Shown piece by piece: positions 17,684 through 26,745 of a stretch of DNA of 64,000 bases. The translations under genes and the position numbers were made by a program. Numbering within the stretch: the stretch's first letter is position 1; the number at the start of each line of letters is the position of its first letter. The notes beneath the pieces were generated by a model. That model had not been told where the DNA came from, ran no database searches, and saw only the letters and a list, made by a program, of their open reading frames with translations. The stretch spans positions 186,001 through 250,000 of the forward strand of contig CAMDFD010000002.1 in NCBI GenBank assembly GCA_945897365.1, written 5' to 3'. The DNA is from Bordetella parapertussis. GTDB lineage: Bacteria > Pseudomonadota > Gammaproteobacteria > Burkholderiales > Burkholderiaceae_B.

Positions 17684-18600
17684 GCAATAACCGAAGTCCT
17701 GAACTGTTCACTCAATATTTGAACGGCTATAGGTAACCTTGGACCAAAACCGAGCAACAAGCTAGCTTCCATCACCGCGATACGTTGATGACGGCCCGCT
17801 GGCGTTTGACTGATTCCAGGAAGCTTGAGGACGGACGAGAGCTCTCCCAAGCTACGAAAACCATGTTCTGTCAGCAAAATGACGTCTGGCCGTGCAGCGA
17901 TCAAAGACTCGGGTGTGAGAGGTTTAAAACCTGTAAAATCTGAAGTTGCATTGATCGCACCGGCATACTCGATCATCGCATGGGCGCCCGTTTGCATGCC
18001 TGCGGCCATGAGACGACTTGTGCTGTGGGCAAAAAGAAAGAGCACACGTGGTCGAACTGAACTGTGGTGAGAAGCCGATAAACAAACCTCGCTCCACTCC
18101 AGACTCAGACGCTCAATCAACGCAACAGACTCCGCCTCACAAGACAAGAGTCTGCCGATACGAGCGATACGCTGAACCAGCCCCTCGAAGCGGTATCCAG
18201 AATCCATGACTTCAACGGGTACGCCGGCATTATAAATTTGACGAAGCACCTCCGGCGGACCCGCCTCCTCAGTAACCAAAACAGAAGTGGGTGATAACGC
18301 CAAAACACCCTCTGCGGATAGCCGGCGTGCATAGCCGACCTGCGGGAGAAGCTGCGCTTGCTGTGGGAAGCTTGAGGTCGAGTCCACACCTACGAGGCAG
18401 GACTGCGCTTCTAGAGCATACACAATCTCAGTCAAGGCGCCACCCACCGAGATAATCCTTGGGGGTCGAACACTCATACTTTTCGCATGAATTTTTTGAC
18501 TCATCGCCAAAGCGCCGATGGTACCGAGACGGCCAAGTGCGCGACGACGCATTAAAAAAGCCAGCGTTTCAGGAAGCCGTGCAGGTGTTATGCGGCGCAT
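17680..18600 (-). CDS. hmuT: Haemin ABC transporter periplasmic binding protein HmuT
   Basis: A 306-residue protein from ATG at 18600, chosen because AGGGGGG lies directly upstream; a longer in-frame start at 18642 lacks this. It has the periplasmic-binding fold: IISVGGALTEIVYAL, then VGYARRLSAEG with Y90, in the position of the axial haem Tyr of PhuT/ShuT. The N-terminus (RRRALGRLG, followed by a weak hydrophobic stretch) is an unusual, somewhat Tat-like signal. Its start overlaps the end of hmuS by 13 bp. Role: periplasmic haem carrier between HmuR and HmuUV. Confidence 0.92.
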   Translation of the reverse strand: MRRITPARLPETLAFLMRRRALGRLGTIGALAMSQKIHAKSMSVRPPRIISVGGALTEIVYALEAQSCLVGVDSTSSFPQQAQLLPQVGYARRLSAEGVLALSPTSVLVTEEAGPPEVLRQIYNAGVPVEVMDSGYRFEGLVQRIARIGRLLSCEAESVALIERLSLEWSEVCLSASHHSSVRPRVLFLFAHSTSRLMAAGMQTGAHAMIEYAGAINATSDFTGFKPLTPESLIAARPDVILLTEHGFRSLGELSSVLKLPGISQTPAGRHQRIAVMEASLLLGFGPRLPIAVQILSEQFRTSVIA

Positions 18601-19670
18601 ACACGCCCCCCTGTCGACAATCCATCCAGTAACGCACGCCATTGGATGTTTTCAGGAAAACCAGGTTTGCGCTGACCGAATATCATGGTGATGACCTCAC
18701 CAGCATGATCAAACAACTCTAACGATGTCACCACACCATCTACGGTTGGCTTTCGAACAATCCATGCGCTGGAAATGCAATCCTGCCTGAGGTGTAAATT
18801 GAAATCTGAATCAAGCACATTGAGCCAACCCTGCGTCACAGAGATATTGCTAACGATCCCAGTATGAATTTGAATCACCCCAGAATTGGAGACAAACACC
18901 ATGACTGGGATTTTTTTATCCGAGGCAAGACCCAATACCCGCCGAAAATCACCTGTCTTGACCTGTTGCGCGTAAGCAGCCCCAATCAGACGAAAGGCCT
19001 GAAGTCTAGAGACATCGTATTTTTTGAGTATCAAAAAGAAATCGTGTGTATCGCGCATTGCGATCCAATCCTGTTGCAATCCAGGCACATCGATTTCGGC
19101 ATCGTTTCGTTCTGGTTTAGCCCCGACACGTGGGGACATTGAGACCATGGGAGTCTGTCGCGCTGCAGCGAATCGATGTTTGATCTCTTCGAAAGCAGTG
19201 CTCTGACTTTCGGGACGTAAAAATATTTTGTGAATCGCAACCCCACCTTGATCAAAGAACTGAAGGCTATGTTGCACACCCCGAGCCGTTTGCTCAATCA
19301 CAGCAAAACCCACATACCAATTTTTATAAAACAGTCTCAGGTCAATCGCTTCGCCCGCCACAAGTCCGATGTCACCAGCCTGACTAACAGGACTGTAAAT
19401 ACCAATCTTTTCATGAACACATGAGGTATTTCTGGTTAAGGCCATCACAGACCCTAGAGACGCAATGCTTAATATTTGTTCTGGCCACTTCGTATTTAAA
19501 AGGGTCACTTCAAGTGTGAGGGCTTCTTCGGGGTCAATGGGTCCGCAATGCGCTGCAAGGAGTTCAGCTTCTGATATCGACAAGATCTTGGCAATATCGC
19601 GATGTCTGCGGGGGCCCTCACGACGCATCGTGGCGAACGCTGCGCGGACTGTTTGGTTGGCTTCGGACAT
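18588..19670 (-). CDS. hmuS: Haem-degrading/trafficking factor HmuS
   Basis: A 360-residue protein of the HmuS/HemS family with two homologous halves (about 1-180 and 190-360). The ATG at 19670 is preceded by AAGGAGAA; an in-frame ATG at 19706 lacks such a site. It resembles the cytoplasmic proteins that accept haem after import and help release iron. It sits between the receptor and hmuT genes in the same order as Bordetella bhuRSTUV. Confidence 0.92.
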   Translation of the reverse strand: MSEANQTVRAAFATMRREGPRRHRDIAKILSISEAELLAAHCGPIDPEEALTLEVTLLNTKWPEQILSIASLGSVMALTRNTSCVHEKIGIYSPVSQAGDIGLVAGEAIDLRLFYKNWYVGFAVIEQTARGVQHSLQFFDQGGVAIHKIFLRPESQSTAFEEIKHRFAAARQTPMVSMSPRVGAKPERNDAEIDVPGLQQDWIAMRDTHDFFLILKKYDVSRLQAFRLIGAAYAQQVKTGDFRRVLGLASDKKIPVMVFVSNSGVIQIHTGIVSNISVTQGWLNVLDSDFNLHLRQDCISSAWIVRKPTVDGVVTSLELFDHAGEVITMIFGQRKPGFPENIQWRALLDGLSTGGRVCAA

Positions 19671-19715
19671 AAAAAATTCTCCTTGTGTGGACGTCGTACT
19701 CAACAATCTCTTGAA

Positions 19716-22010
19716 TCAAAAGTCGTATCGGATGGAAACTTGAATATTGCGACCTGGTGCTGTGTAGGCATCTTTGATGGTGCTGTTGGCCGCTAAACCA
19801 CTCACGTCGGACCAGCGCCAATATTTAGTGTCAAACGCGTTGTTGACATTGGCATTGAGTGTGAAATGCGCTGCAGGTTTCCAATACAAACCGAGATCCA
19901 AGGTGCCGTATGCGGGCGTGGCGTATTGCTCTGGTGAAGACAGTGCGATACGTGAGGGGCTTTTCGCTGCATTCCATACCCAGTCCGCACGTGCGCCCCA
20001 CGTTGCCTCGTCATAACGCAGCCCGAGCAAGACTTTGAGAGGTTGGATCGAATCAAGAGGCTGCTTGCGACCCTTGATCGTGGAGTCCCCTTTTAAATAA
20101 GCAAAACCCGTCTCTAAGCCCCAGTTTTTTTCAACACGCCAATCCACTCTGGCAACAACACCTTGGATATGTGCGCGTGTCAGGTTGACGTATTGATAGA
20201 CGGTTGGATTTGAAGGCCGCCCTGCTCCACCTACGATTTGCTGACTAATGAAATTTTTGTAGTGGTTATCAAAAGCTGAAAGTGAATAGCTGATTGACTC
20301 GTCAAAGCCTCTCAATCCAATTTCAATACTGTCGGCGTACTCTGGCTGTAGATTAGGATTACCGATACTGGTATAGCCTGAGGCTAAATTTCTAAATCCG
20401 TTGTTCACCTGATCTGGCGTGGGCGCACGAAACCCCTGCGCATATTGTGCATAGGGTGCAAACATAGGGTGCAAGGACCATACGGCACCGAGACGTGGAG
20501 TGACGGCCTGGCCGGTTGAAGTGGTTGGTGGGGTTGGTTGGGGTGGCTGGTTGTTTTGCTGCGGTCCACCGCGATGCGCGCCCTGTGCTAAGTGATTTGA
20601 AGTGGGCGCAATGCGGTAATAGTCGAAACGTACCCCTGGCGTAATAGTGACATCCCCGAGCTCAATTTCACTTTGCAAAAAAGCACCACTGAGCGTGTAG
20701 AGTGTGTCCGGAAAAGGTTTATCGGGAAAAACGCCTCCATAAGCAGGGACGGTACCGTCGCGGATACCCCTGATATCTGCTTGACTCCAGTCCACACCAT
20801 ACGTGAGCCGCTGGTCTAGGACGGTCGTCAAGTTGCTTTCAAATTGCGTTGCAGCCCCTATAACGGACGTCTGATAGGTATTGTCACGCGTTCTTGGGCG
20901 GGCGCGATAGCGATCTTCGGTTGCAAACTGATTGATCTGCGCATCCTGCCAATAGACGCGCGTTTCTGCCTTTTGAATCCAAGCTGCACTCAGATCGCTA
21001 AAACGATGCTCGACGGAGATACGATCGCGATTGATGCGATCCAAGGTCGAGAAACTCAAGGTCCCCAGTGGTCGGATGGGCGGCACTGCACGGGCCGAAT
21101 AGACTTCGGTAGCCTGTGTCCGACGCTGGGACTCGAGTGTGAGCCCAAGCTGTTGCTGTGGATTGATCGTCAATATCGCCTTAGCCAGCAAATACCGATT
21201 GTTGTAATCAACGGGATTAGGGGCAGTACGGTCGATATTGAGTGCCTGATTCGTGCCTTGGTTGCTGGTGGCATGTCCTAAACGGAAGCTGCCGAGAATC
21301 ATCCCCTGCCAGGGACCGCGCTCTCCTGCCAGCCCTAAGGTGTTGGACCAAGAGCGGTCGATACCGGCATATCCAGTTCGCGCAAAGCCGCCCTGTTTGG
21401 TATTTTTTTTGTATAGGTCAGAAGGATCGAGTGTGCGAAAACTCACCGCACCCGCGAGTCCGTCACTCCCATACTGTGTCGATGCAGGCCCTCTGAGGAC
21501 CTCAACGGATTTGAGCCCATCCACATCTAGATAATCTGCACGTCCTGTCGTGAACGATCCGAAGGAAAAACCATTGGGTACGCGAATCCCGTCCACCAAC
21601 ATCAACACCTGATTGCCACCTAACCCTCGAATATTGACACCCGCGTTTCCCGACCTCCCTGTTGAGGTACCCGCATTGCTGAAACGCGTTGGCCCCGAAG
21701 GGACCGTGACGTCGAGCTCATGGCGGAAAATTTCTTTTAAATCGCGCGCGCCTTCTCGCTCAATCGTCTCTGCAGTGATCACGGTGACCGAAGCAGGCAC
21801 CTCATCAACGCGACGTTCACCCCGCGAAGCACTCACCGTCATTTCTTTGAGTTGTGTGAGAGAGTGTCCTGGGCTCTGGGCAATCGCTGCCGCGGTATAA
21901 AGGCTCACCGACAGACCGCATGTCAGTCCGACGAAAAGGTCTGAGGTAAAACGACGTGTGAAATGAACGGGGCGAAAACTAAGGGCTCGAGCATCATGAC
22001 AGCGCAGCAT
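19716..22010 (-). CDS. hmuR: TonB-dependent haem/haemoglobin receptor
   Basis: A 764-residue outer-membrane receptor: a long signal region (to AIAQ, about residue 45), a TonB-box-like LKEMTVSAS near 54-62, a plug domain (VNIRGLGGNQVLMLVDG, about 125-141), a 22-strand barrel and a terminal VSIRYDF. The FRAP (527-530) and NPNL (551-554) motifs of haem receptors are present, but the histidine that usually lies between them is missing. A Gln/Pro-rich insertion at about 481-500 probably lies in an external loop. It imports haem across the outer membrane using TonB energy. The hemP gene lies 63 bp upstream. Confidence 0.93.
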   Translation of the reverse strand: MLRCHDARALSFRPVHFTRRFTSDLFVGLTCGLSVSLYTAAAIAQSPGHSLTQLKEMTVSASRGERRVDEVPASVTVITAETIEREGARDLKEIFRHELDVTVPSGPTRFSNAGTSTGRSGNAGVNIRGLGGNQVLMLVDGIRVPNGFSFGSFTTGRADYLDVDGLKSVEVLRGPASTQYGSDGLAGAVSFRTLDPSDLYKKNTKQGGFARTGYAGIDRSWSNTLGLAGERGPWQGMILGSFRLGHATSNQGTNQALNIDRTAPNPVDYNNRYLLAKAILTINPQQQLGLTLESQRRTQATEVYSARAVPPIRPLGTLSFSTLDRINRDRISVEHRFSDLSAAWIQKAETRVYWQDAQINQFATEDRYRARPRTRDNTYQTSVIGAATQFESNLTTVLDQRLTYGVDWSQADIRGIRDGTVPAYGGVFPDKPFPDTLYTLSGAFLQSEIELGDVTITPGVRFDYYRIAPTSNHLAQGAHRGGPQQNNQPPQPTPPTTSTGQAVTPRLGAVWSLHPMFAPYAQYAQGFRAPTPDQVNNGFRNLASGYTSIGNPNLQPEYADSIEIGLRGFDESISYSLSAFDNHYKNFISQQIVGGAGRPSNPTVYQYVNLTRAHIQGVVARVDWRVEKNWGLETGFAYLKGDSTIKGRKQPLDSIQPLKVLLGLRYDEATWGARADWVWNAAKSPSRIALSSPEQYATPAYGTLDLGLYWKPAAHFTLNANVNNAFDTKYWRWSDVSGLAANSTIKDAYTAPGRNIQVSIRYDF

Positions 22011-22073
22011 ACGTGTGTCCTAAATGAATTTAGGCACTGGCTGGCGATGGCTGGCTTGTGCAACAAAAAGAGT

Positions 22074-22292
22074 TTATTTAGTCAGAATCAACTTACCTAG
22101 AGCGGTCTGACGTAACCGATACTGAGTACCTTGGTGCGTAATTTCCAGCTCAGAGGCGCCCGCAAACAACTGCTGACTCGTCATACGCAACACGGCCTTA
22201 GGCGAAGAATAATCGCAGGGCATAGGGAGTGTTGGTGGACGGTACTGCTGCAACTCGGGCGGGTGATACAGATGAGAAGATCGTTTATCCAT
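22074..22292 (-). CDS. hemP: Haemin uptake protein HemP/HmuP
   Basis: A 72-residue protein. The C-terminal half (LFAGASELEITHQGTQYRLR, then QTALGKLILTK) is the conserved HemP core. In Burkholderia and Bradyrhizobium relatives HemP/HmuP is needed for induction of the haem receptor gene. It is the first gene of the haem operon, directly behind a Fur-box-like sequence, which agrees with iron control. Confidence 0.92.
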   Translation of the reverse strand: MDKRSSHLYHPPELQQYRPPTLPMPCDYSSPKAVLRMTSQQLFAGASELEITHQGTQYRLRQTALGKLILTK

Positions 22293-22307
22293 GCAAGCAT
22301 TCTAAAC

Positions 22308-22326
22308 GATAATGATTCTCATCTGA
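22308..22326 (-). promoter_or_regulatory. Fur-box-like operator upstream of hemP
   Basis: The segment GATAATGATTCTCATCTGA matches the 19-bp Fur consensus GATAATGATAATCATTATC at 13 positions, including the whole first half-site. It lies 16 bp upstream of the hemP start. Iron-dependent repression of the hemP-hmuRSTUV operon is the natural reading. Confidence 0.7.
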
Positions 22327-22368
22327 AGGATTAAATTGCAACAAAATGCAAATGCAGCATCGGCTTGA

Positions 22369-23313
22369 TTAGGGTTTGACTGGCGCAGAGATACCCGCCA
22401 CGATTGTCGACACATTGAGCTCGAACATTTTCAAATATGTATCAGCCTGTGTGCCCGGTGCAGACAAGGCATCGGCATAGAGCGTGCCGCCAATGTTGGT
22501 GCCTGTATCCTTGGCCACTCGCTCTAGTACACGGGGGTCAGAGATATTTTCAGCAAAAATTGCGGTGACTTTATTCTTTTTAATTTCATTGACGATACGC
22601 ACAACATCGGCTGCAGAGGGCTCACTGGCCGTGGATAGGCCTTGGAGCGGATAGAAAGTGACCTTGTAGGCTCGCGCGAAATAGCCGAACGCATCGTGAG
22701 AGGTGATCACGCGGCGACGCTCCATGGGCACAGCGGCAATGCGTGCCTGAGTGCTTTTCTCCAACGCATCAATCTGCTTGAGGTAGTCTGTCGCGCGGGA
22801 CTGAAAGTCTGCGGAGTGTGCGGGCATGGCGGCACTTAAGGCGACTCGGATATTTTCAACGTATTGCCGCGCGTTGAGCAAGCTTTGCCATGCGTGCGGA
22901 TCGGGGGCGACATGGGAGTGCTTGTGTCCATGGCTATGGCCGTGATCGCTTGCTGCCATCGGAATAGTCTTGACGCCCTTGCTGGCGGTTAATACGGGTC
23001 CTTTATAGCCGGAAGATTTAACGAGACGATTCAGCCAGCCCTCAAAACCAAGTCCATTGACGACGACAAGTTTAGCGGCCGCCAACCGTTTCGCATCAGC
23101 GGGGGTAGGATCAAAAACATGGGCATCCGAATTGGGCCCAACCAGACTAGTGACCTCTACATGAGGTCCACCGACTTGTTTGACCATGTCCGCGAGAATG
23201 GAAAAGCTCGCGACGACGGGGAGCGGTTCGTTGGCCATGGCCGGCACAACGAATCCCAAAAGAGCGATCGTTGTTAAATATCGTACTTTAGTGAGAATCG
23301 TCTTGAGCATCAT
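22369..23313 (-). CDS. znuA: Zinc ABC transporter periplasmic binding protein ZnuA
   Basis: A 314-residue cluster A-I metal-binding protein with a signal peptide ending AMA near residue 27. Probable metal ligands are H65 (DAHVFDP), H140 (DPHAW), H206 (TSHDAFGY) and D281 (YADAL). A His-rich loop (HGHSHGHKHSH, about 124-134), typical of zinc rather than manganese proteins, sits between the first two ligands. The start overlaps the permease stop by 4 bp. Last gene of the zinc operon; the adjacent Fur-family gene supports zinc control. Confidence 0.9.
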   Translation of the reverse strand: MMLKTILTKVRYLTTIALLGFVVPAMANEPLPVVASFSILADMVKQVGGPHVEVTSLVGPNSDAHVFDPTPADAKRLAAAKLVVVNGLGFEGWLNRLVKSSGYKGPVLTASKGVKTIPMAASDHGHSHGHKHSHVAPDPHAWQSLLNARQYVENIRVALSAAMPAHSADFQSRATDYLKQIDALEKSTQARIAAVPMERRRVITSHDAFGYFARAYKVTFYPLQGLSTASEPSAADVVRIVNEIKKNKVTAIFAENISDPRVLERVAKDTGTNIGGTLYADALSAPGTQADTYLKMFELNVSTIVAGISAPVKP

Positions 23314-24200
23314 GATTCCTTGTGCTGAGGCGTGGGAAAGAGGATTAATCGGAAGCTATCGCGCGTACCTAAGCAAAGCGAAATCAAATAAAAGACCCCT
23401 GCGACCAAAACAATCGATGGCCCTGAAGGAAAGTTGGCGTGGTAGGACACCAACAACCCAAAGGCGCCGCTGAGCCCACCGAAGCCAGCAGCAAGCAATG
23501 AACGGGCGACGACGCCATAGCACCAAAATCTTGCGGCAGTCGCCGGCAGCATCAGCAAGCCGACCGCCATCAATGTGCCGAGCGCCTGAAAAGCAGACAC
23601 TAAATTGAGCACCACCATCAGCATAAAAAGCTGATGGACCATGGCTCCGCGCCCACCGACAGAGCGTAGAAAGCCAGGATCAAAGCACTCCACCATGAGG
23701 GGACGCCAGATCACTGTCATCAACAGCAGCGAAACGGTAGAAGCGCCCGCAATCATCAATAATGATTCCGCATCAACGGCCAGTACGCTACCAAACAAGA
23801 AGTGCAACAGGTCAACTTTGCTGCCTGAAGTGGAAATCAGCAGTACACCTAAGGCGAGCGCAATTAAATAAAACGACGCGAAACTGGCGTCTTCTTTTTG
23901 GCTGGTCCAGCGCGTCACAAAATTGGCGATCAGCGCCATCAACGCCGCAGCGACAAAACTACCAATCGTCATGGCCGGCAAAGACAAGCCAAAAAAGATG
24001 AATCCAACGGCTGCGCCCGGCAATACCGCATGCGCAATCGCATCACCGGCCAGGCTCATGCGTCGTAAAACTAGGATCGTACCGATCGGACCACAGGCGA
24101 GACCAATCGCCACGCAGGCGATCAAGGCACGTTTCATAAAGCCATAATCCGCAAAAGGCGTGATGACCCAGCTATAGAGCAATGTTCCCCATTCGAGCAT
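23310..24200 (-). CDS. znuB: Zinc ABC transporter permease ZnuB
   Basis: A 296-residue ABC-3 family permease from ATG at 24200, two bases past the ATPase stop codon; the long upstream extension of the frame lies within the ATPase gene. It has about eight membrane segments and family motifs LRRMSLAGDAIAHAVLPGAA and GTLMAVGLLMLPATAA. It forms the channel for the metal delivered by ZnuA. Confidence 0.9.
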   Translation of the reverse strand: MLEWGTLLYSWVITPFADYGFMKRALIACVAIGLACGPIGTILVLRRMSLAGDAIAHAVLPGAAVGFIFFGLSLPAMTIGSFVAAALMALIANFVTRWTSQKEDASFASFYLIALALGVLLISTSGSKVDLLHFLFGSVLAVDAESLLMIAGASTVSLLLMTVIWRPLMVECFDPGFLRSVGGRGAMVHQLFMLMVVLNLVSAFQALGTLMAVGLLMLPATAARFWCYGVVARSLLAAGFGGLSGAFGLLVSYHANFPSGPSIVLVAGVFYLISLCLGTRDSFRLILFPTPQHKES

Positions 24201-24202
24201 GA

Positions 24203-25006
24203 TCAACCTCTGCTCCCGCTCTCGGGGGGGCGAATACACCAAGGTGCACGATCGTCCCAGAATTCGGCAGTCTGACGTGCGCGTGTTAGATTTTCTGGTG
24301 TCAGGACCTCGGCGCTCCTTCCCCAAGCGATCACCTCCCGGGCGAGTAACAAGGTCTGTGGGAAATATTCACGCACCATGTCGATATCGTGGAGCACAGC
24401 GATGACCGTCCGTGCTTGACGATGCCAGTTGAGCACGACGCCCAATAAGTCCTCTGCCGTACGGGTATCCAGCGCATTAAAGGGCTCATCGAGCAAAATG
24501 ATTTGAGCATCCTGCATCAGGAGTCTGGCAAACAAGACACGTTGCAGTTGACCGACTGAAAGTTCGCCGATGTAACGTCGCTCAAAACCGATTAAACCCA
24601 CTGCAGCGAGGACTTCTGAAGCACGTGCGCGGATCTCAACTGAGACAGGACGAAAACTCCCTAACTCGCGCCAAGCGCCGAGCGCGACAACATCTAACAC
24701 ACGCACTGGAAACTCTCGATCAATGGCGGATTGCTGCGGAAGATACGCGAGTTTGGAGGCACGACCTTGCGTGGTTTGCATCGCAGGTGCAAAATCGATT
24801 GTGCCTTCTGTCCCTCCCTTTTGACCCGACAAGGCAGCGAGCAAGGTACTTTTACCTGCCCCATTCGGGCCGACAATCGCAGTCAGGGATCCTGCTTCGA
24901 AGGCGCCACTGAGGTGATGCACGGCCGGATGCCCTTGATAGGCAAGCGTCAAATTACGAATTTCAATCGCCTTGGTACTCGAATGTAATGCGTGCGTATC
25001 ACTCAT
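24203..25006 (-). CDS. znuC: Zinc ABC transporter ATP-binding protein ZnuC
   Basis: A 267-residue ATPase. The ATG at 25006 overlaps the TGA of the upstream His-rich gene (ATGA), so it is preferred over an in-frame start at 25036. Walker A is GPNGAGKST, the signature is ELSVGQLQRVLFARL (LSVGQ instead of LSGGQ), Walker B is IILLDEPFNALD, and the switch is LHDIDMV. It energises ZnuB. Confidence 0.9.
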   Translation of the reverse strand: MSDTHALHSSTKAIEIRNLTLAYQGHPAVHHLSGAFEAGSLTAIVGPNGAGKSTLLAALSGQKGGTEGTIDFAPAMQTTQGRASKLAYLPQQSAIDREFPVRVLDVVALGAWRELGSFRPVSVEIRARASEVLAAVGLIGFERRYIGELSVGQLQRVLFARLLMQDAQIILLDEPFNALDTRTAEDLLGVVLNWHRQARTVIAVLHDIDMVREYFPQTLLLAREVIAWGRSAEVLTPENLTRARQTAEFWDDRAPWCIRPPESGSRG

Positions 25007-25233
25007 GTATGCAACGCCCAGAAAACAACCAACCATAAGCCCGCGAGCATGACGCCTGTCCAGAACAGTCGCTGGAACACGCCAATCAAAAGGGGGCTTT
25101 TGAGGTCTGTCACCGGTCCAGAGGCGTGTCCAACCCCTACGACGTGCGAATGGTCATGCGAGTGATCATGCGAATGATCATGCGCGTGGGTGTGCTGAGG
25201 CGACTGACGTGGTGATGATGAGTCGGAGGACAT
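25003..25233 (-). CDS. Small His-rich single-span membrane protein, first gene of the zinc operon
   Basis: A 76-residue protein from ATG at 25233. Residues about 14-31 contain an HDHS repeat array with roughly ten histidines, encoded by near-identical 12-bp DNA units. A single membrane segment follows (about 46-74, LLIGVFQRLFWTGVMLAGLW), ending AL-HT. I do not recognise a family. Its place at the head of znuCBA, with a 4-bp overlap, and the metal-binding array suggest a zinc-binding accessory. It lies just downstream of the Zur-box-like palindrome. Confidence 0.75.
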   Translation of the reverse strand: MSSDSSSPRQSPQHTHAHDHSHDHSHDHSHVVGVGHASGPVTDLKSPLLIGVFQRLFWTGVMLAGLWLVVFWALHT

Positions 25234-25287
25234 GCAAAGCTCGTAAACAAGTGTAAATTGAGGGTTGGATTTAATAACTCGCAATGA

Positions 25288-25309
25288 TAATGATAATACA
25301 CTATCATTA
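25288..25309. promoter_or_regulatory. Zur-box-like palindrome in the divergent zinc promoter
   Basis: Perfect 8-bp inverted arms TAATGATA and TATCATTA flank a 6-bp centre. The first arm is itself embedded in the direct repeat AATGATAATGATAAT. The element lies between the divergent znu operon (start 25233) and the Fur-family gene (start 25316), where it could control both. Its arms resemble Fur/Zur half-sites. Zinc-dependent binding is inferred from the flanking genes. Confidence 0.7.
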
Positions 25310-25315
25310 GACCCA

Positions 25316-25681
25316 ATGGAACGCTCAACTCGTCAACGCTCAGCGATTAAAGATGCCCTGCACAACGCCGGTCGGCCCCTGCTTGCGCAGGAAGTGCTCG
25401 ATCTGGCCGGACAAAGTGTGCCGGGGCTTGGTATTGCGACGGTTTATCGAAACCTCAAAGCGATGGTCGAGGATGGCACACTACGACAAGTCGTGTTACC
25501 AAGTGAAAATCCTAGGTTTGAACTCGGCAATCACGGACATCATCATCACTTTCAGTGCAATCAATGCCAGAAGGTGTTTGACATACATTCCTGCCCCTCT
25601 AATCTTGCAATGCTGGCACCCAAAGGGTTCAGAGTCGAAGACCATGACCTGACGCTCTACGGGCGCTGCAAAGACTGCTGA
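25316..25681 (+). CDS. zur: Fur-family zinc-responsive repressor Zur
   Basis: A 121-residue Fur-family protein: a winged helix (RQRSAIKDALHNAGRPLLAQEVLD, TVYRNLKAMVEDG), then a metal-binding half with HGHHHHFQCNQCQKVFD and a terminal YGRCKDC, giving two CxxC zinc sites. It is shorter than usual Zur/Fur (about 140-160). An upstream TTG at 25265 would place the operator inside the coding region, so ATG at 25316 is chosen. No Shine-Dalgarno is visible and the ATG stands 6 bp after the palindrome, so autoregulation is likely. It is convergent with, and directly abuts, the NicO gene. Confidence 0.85.
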   Translation: MERSTRQRSAIKDALHNAGRPLLAQEVLDLAGQSVPGLGIATVYRNLKAMVEDGTLRQVVLPSENPRFELGNHGHHHHFQCNQCQKVFDIHSCPSNLAMLAPKGFRVEDHDLTLYGRCKDC

Positions 25682-26734
25682 TTAATGGCCAGTCGTTCCT
25701 GTGCTGAGTGCTGCGCTGAGCAGTAACAACCCAAATGCCAAGACCGCCACAGAAGCCAATGCCTGCAGGACCAGCATGAGTGCCTTTTGCCAAAATTGCT
25801 GAGAGGCACTGTCAGACTGGACGGCCGCCTGACTGATCCAAAGAGATGAGCAAGCCAAAGCAGCGACGGTTAATCCCGTGCCTAAGCCCATCGCGAGCGC
25901 TGCCGCAATACCTGCGATGAAAAAACCCTGCGCTAAAGAAAACACCAAGACAAAAATCGCACCCGTACAAGGTCGAAGTCCAACGGCCATAATCGCTGAA
26001 AGGGCCTTGGACCAATTAAGAGGCCCCGCGATCAATGCAGGATCTGGCATGTGCACATGACCACAGTTTTCATCGTGGACATGGGTGTGTTGGTGAGGTG
26101 TATGGTGAAGATGTGTATGTGAATGATGCGCGTGGGTGTGCTGAGCATTGACAGCGTGTGCGGATCTCCGGTCTCGGAATGCGCTCAGCACAGGTTGTAG
26201 GACGTGCTTAATCACAAGCCAAGCACCCAACGCCACCATCAAGCCGTAGGAAGCGATCTCTAGCCACCACGTCGCGCGATTCATCGCAACTCCAGAGACC
26301 TGCAAGACACCTGCTGCAATCGCAACCAAAGCAATCGCCACAAGCGCCTGTAAAAATGCTGAAAGCATCGCGAGGATGGCACCGTTACGAATGGTTTCCT
26401 TATTCGCCAACACATAAGCTGTCAGGACGGCCTTGCCGTGGCCTGGCCCCAAGGCATGAAAAACGCCATAGCCAAACGAGAGTCCAAGCAATAGCCAGGC
26501 AGCCCAGCCATCTTGTTTCCACGCACGGACAGCGCCCGTCAGTTGGCGATAAAACTGTCCTTGCCAGGCGGCCATCTGGCCTGTGAACTCAGCAAACCAG
26601 CCCGAGGTCGGGATGCTGAGTCGTTGCTCTGGCGTGGCAAAGGGATGCGCGGACTGCGCAATACTCAGATCAGTCAATCCGAAGGCGAGTGCCAGAACCG
26701 CGAGAAAAAGAAAGCCGAGGCGCATCGTGGTCAT
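25682..26734 (-). CDS. NicO-family nickel/cobalt (or zinc) transporter
   Basis: A 350-residue membrane protein from ATG at 26734; a GTG at 26755 is an alternative that overlaps the upstream gene. A signal-like N-terminus is followed by about six to seven membrane segments. NicO motifs are LGPGHGKAVLTAYV and VGLRPCTGAIFVLVFSLAQG. A cytoplasmic or periplasmic loop between them is His-rich (HTHAHHSHTHLHH and onwards). It pairs with the DUF1007 gene upstream, a common pairing. Family members move nickel or cobalt, but this pair next to zur may act on zinc. Confidence 0.85.
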   Translation of the reverse strand: MTTMRLGFLFLAVLALAFGLTDLSIAQSAHPFATPEQRLSIPTSGWFAEFTGQMAAWQGQFYRQLTGAVRAWKQDGWAAWLLLGLSFGYGVFHALGPGHGKAVLTAYVLANKETIRNGAILAMLSAFLQALVAIALVAIAAGVLQVSGVAMNRATWWLEIASYGLMVALGAWLVIKHVLQPVLSAFRDRRSAHAVNAQHTHAHHSHTHLHHTPHQHTHVHDENCGHVHMPDPALIAGPLNWSKALSAIMAVGLRPCTGAIFVLVFSLAQGFFIAGIAAALAMGLGTGLTVAALACSSLWISQAAVQSDSASQQFWQKALMLVLQALASVAVLAFGLLLLSAALSTGTTGH

Positions 26735-26745
26735 TTTTTCTATGC

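Noticed and set aside
25140..25195. 12-bp direct repeats as a CRISPR-like array
   Set aside because: They are codons for the HDHS repeat of a small protein, without spacers.
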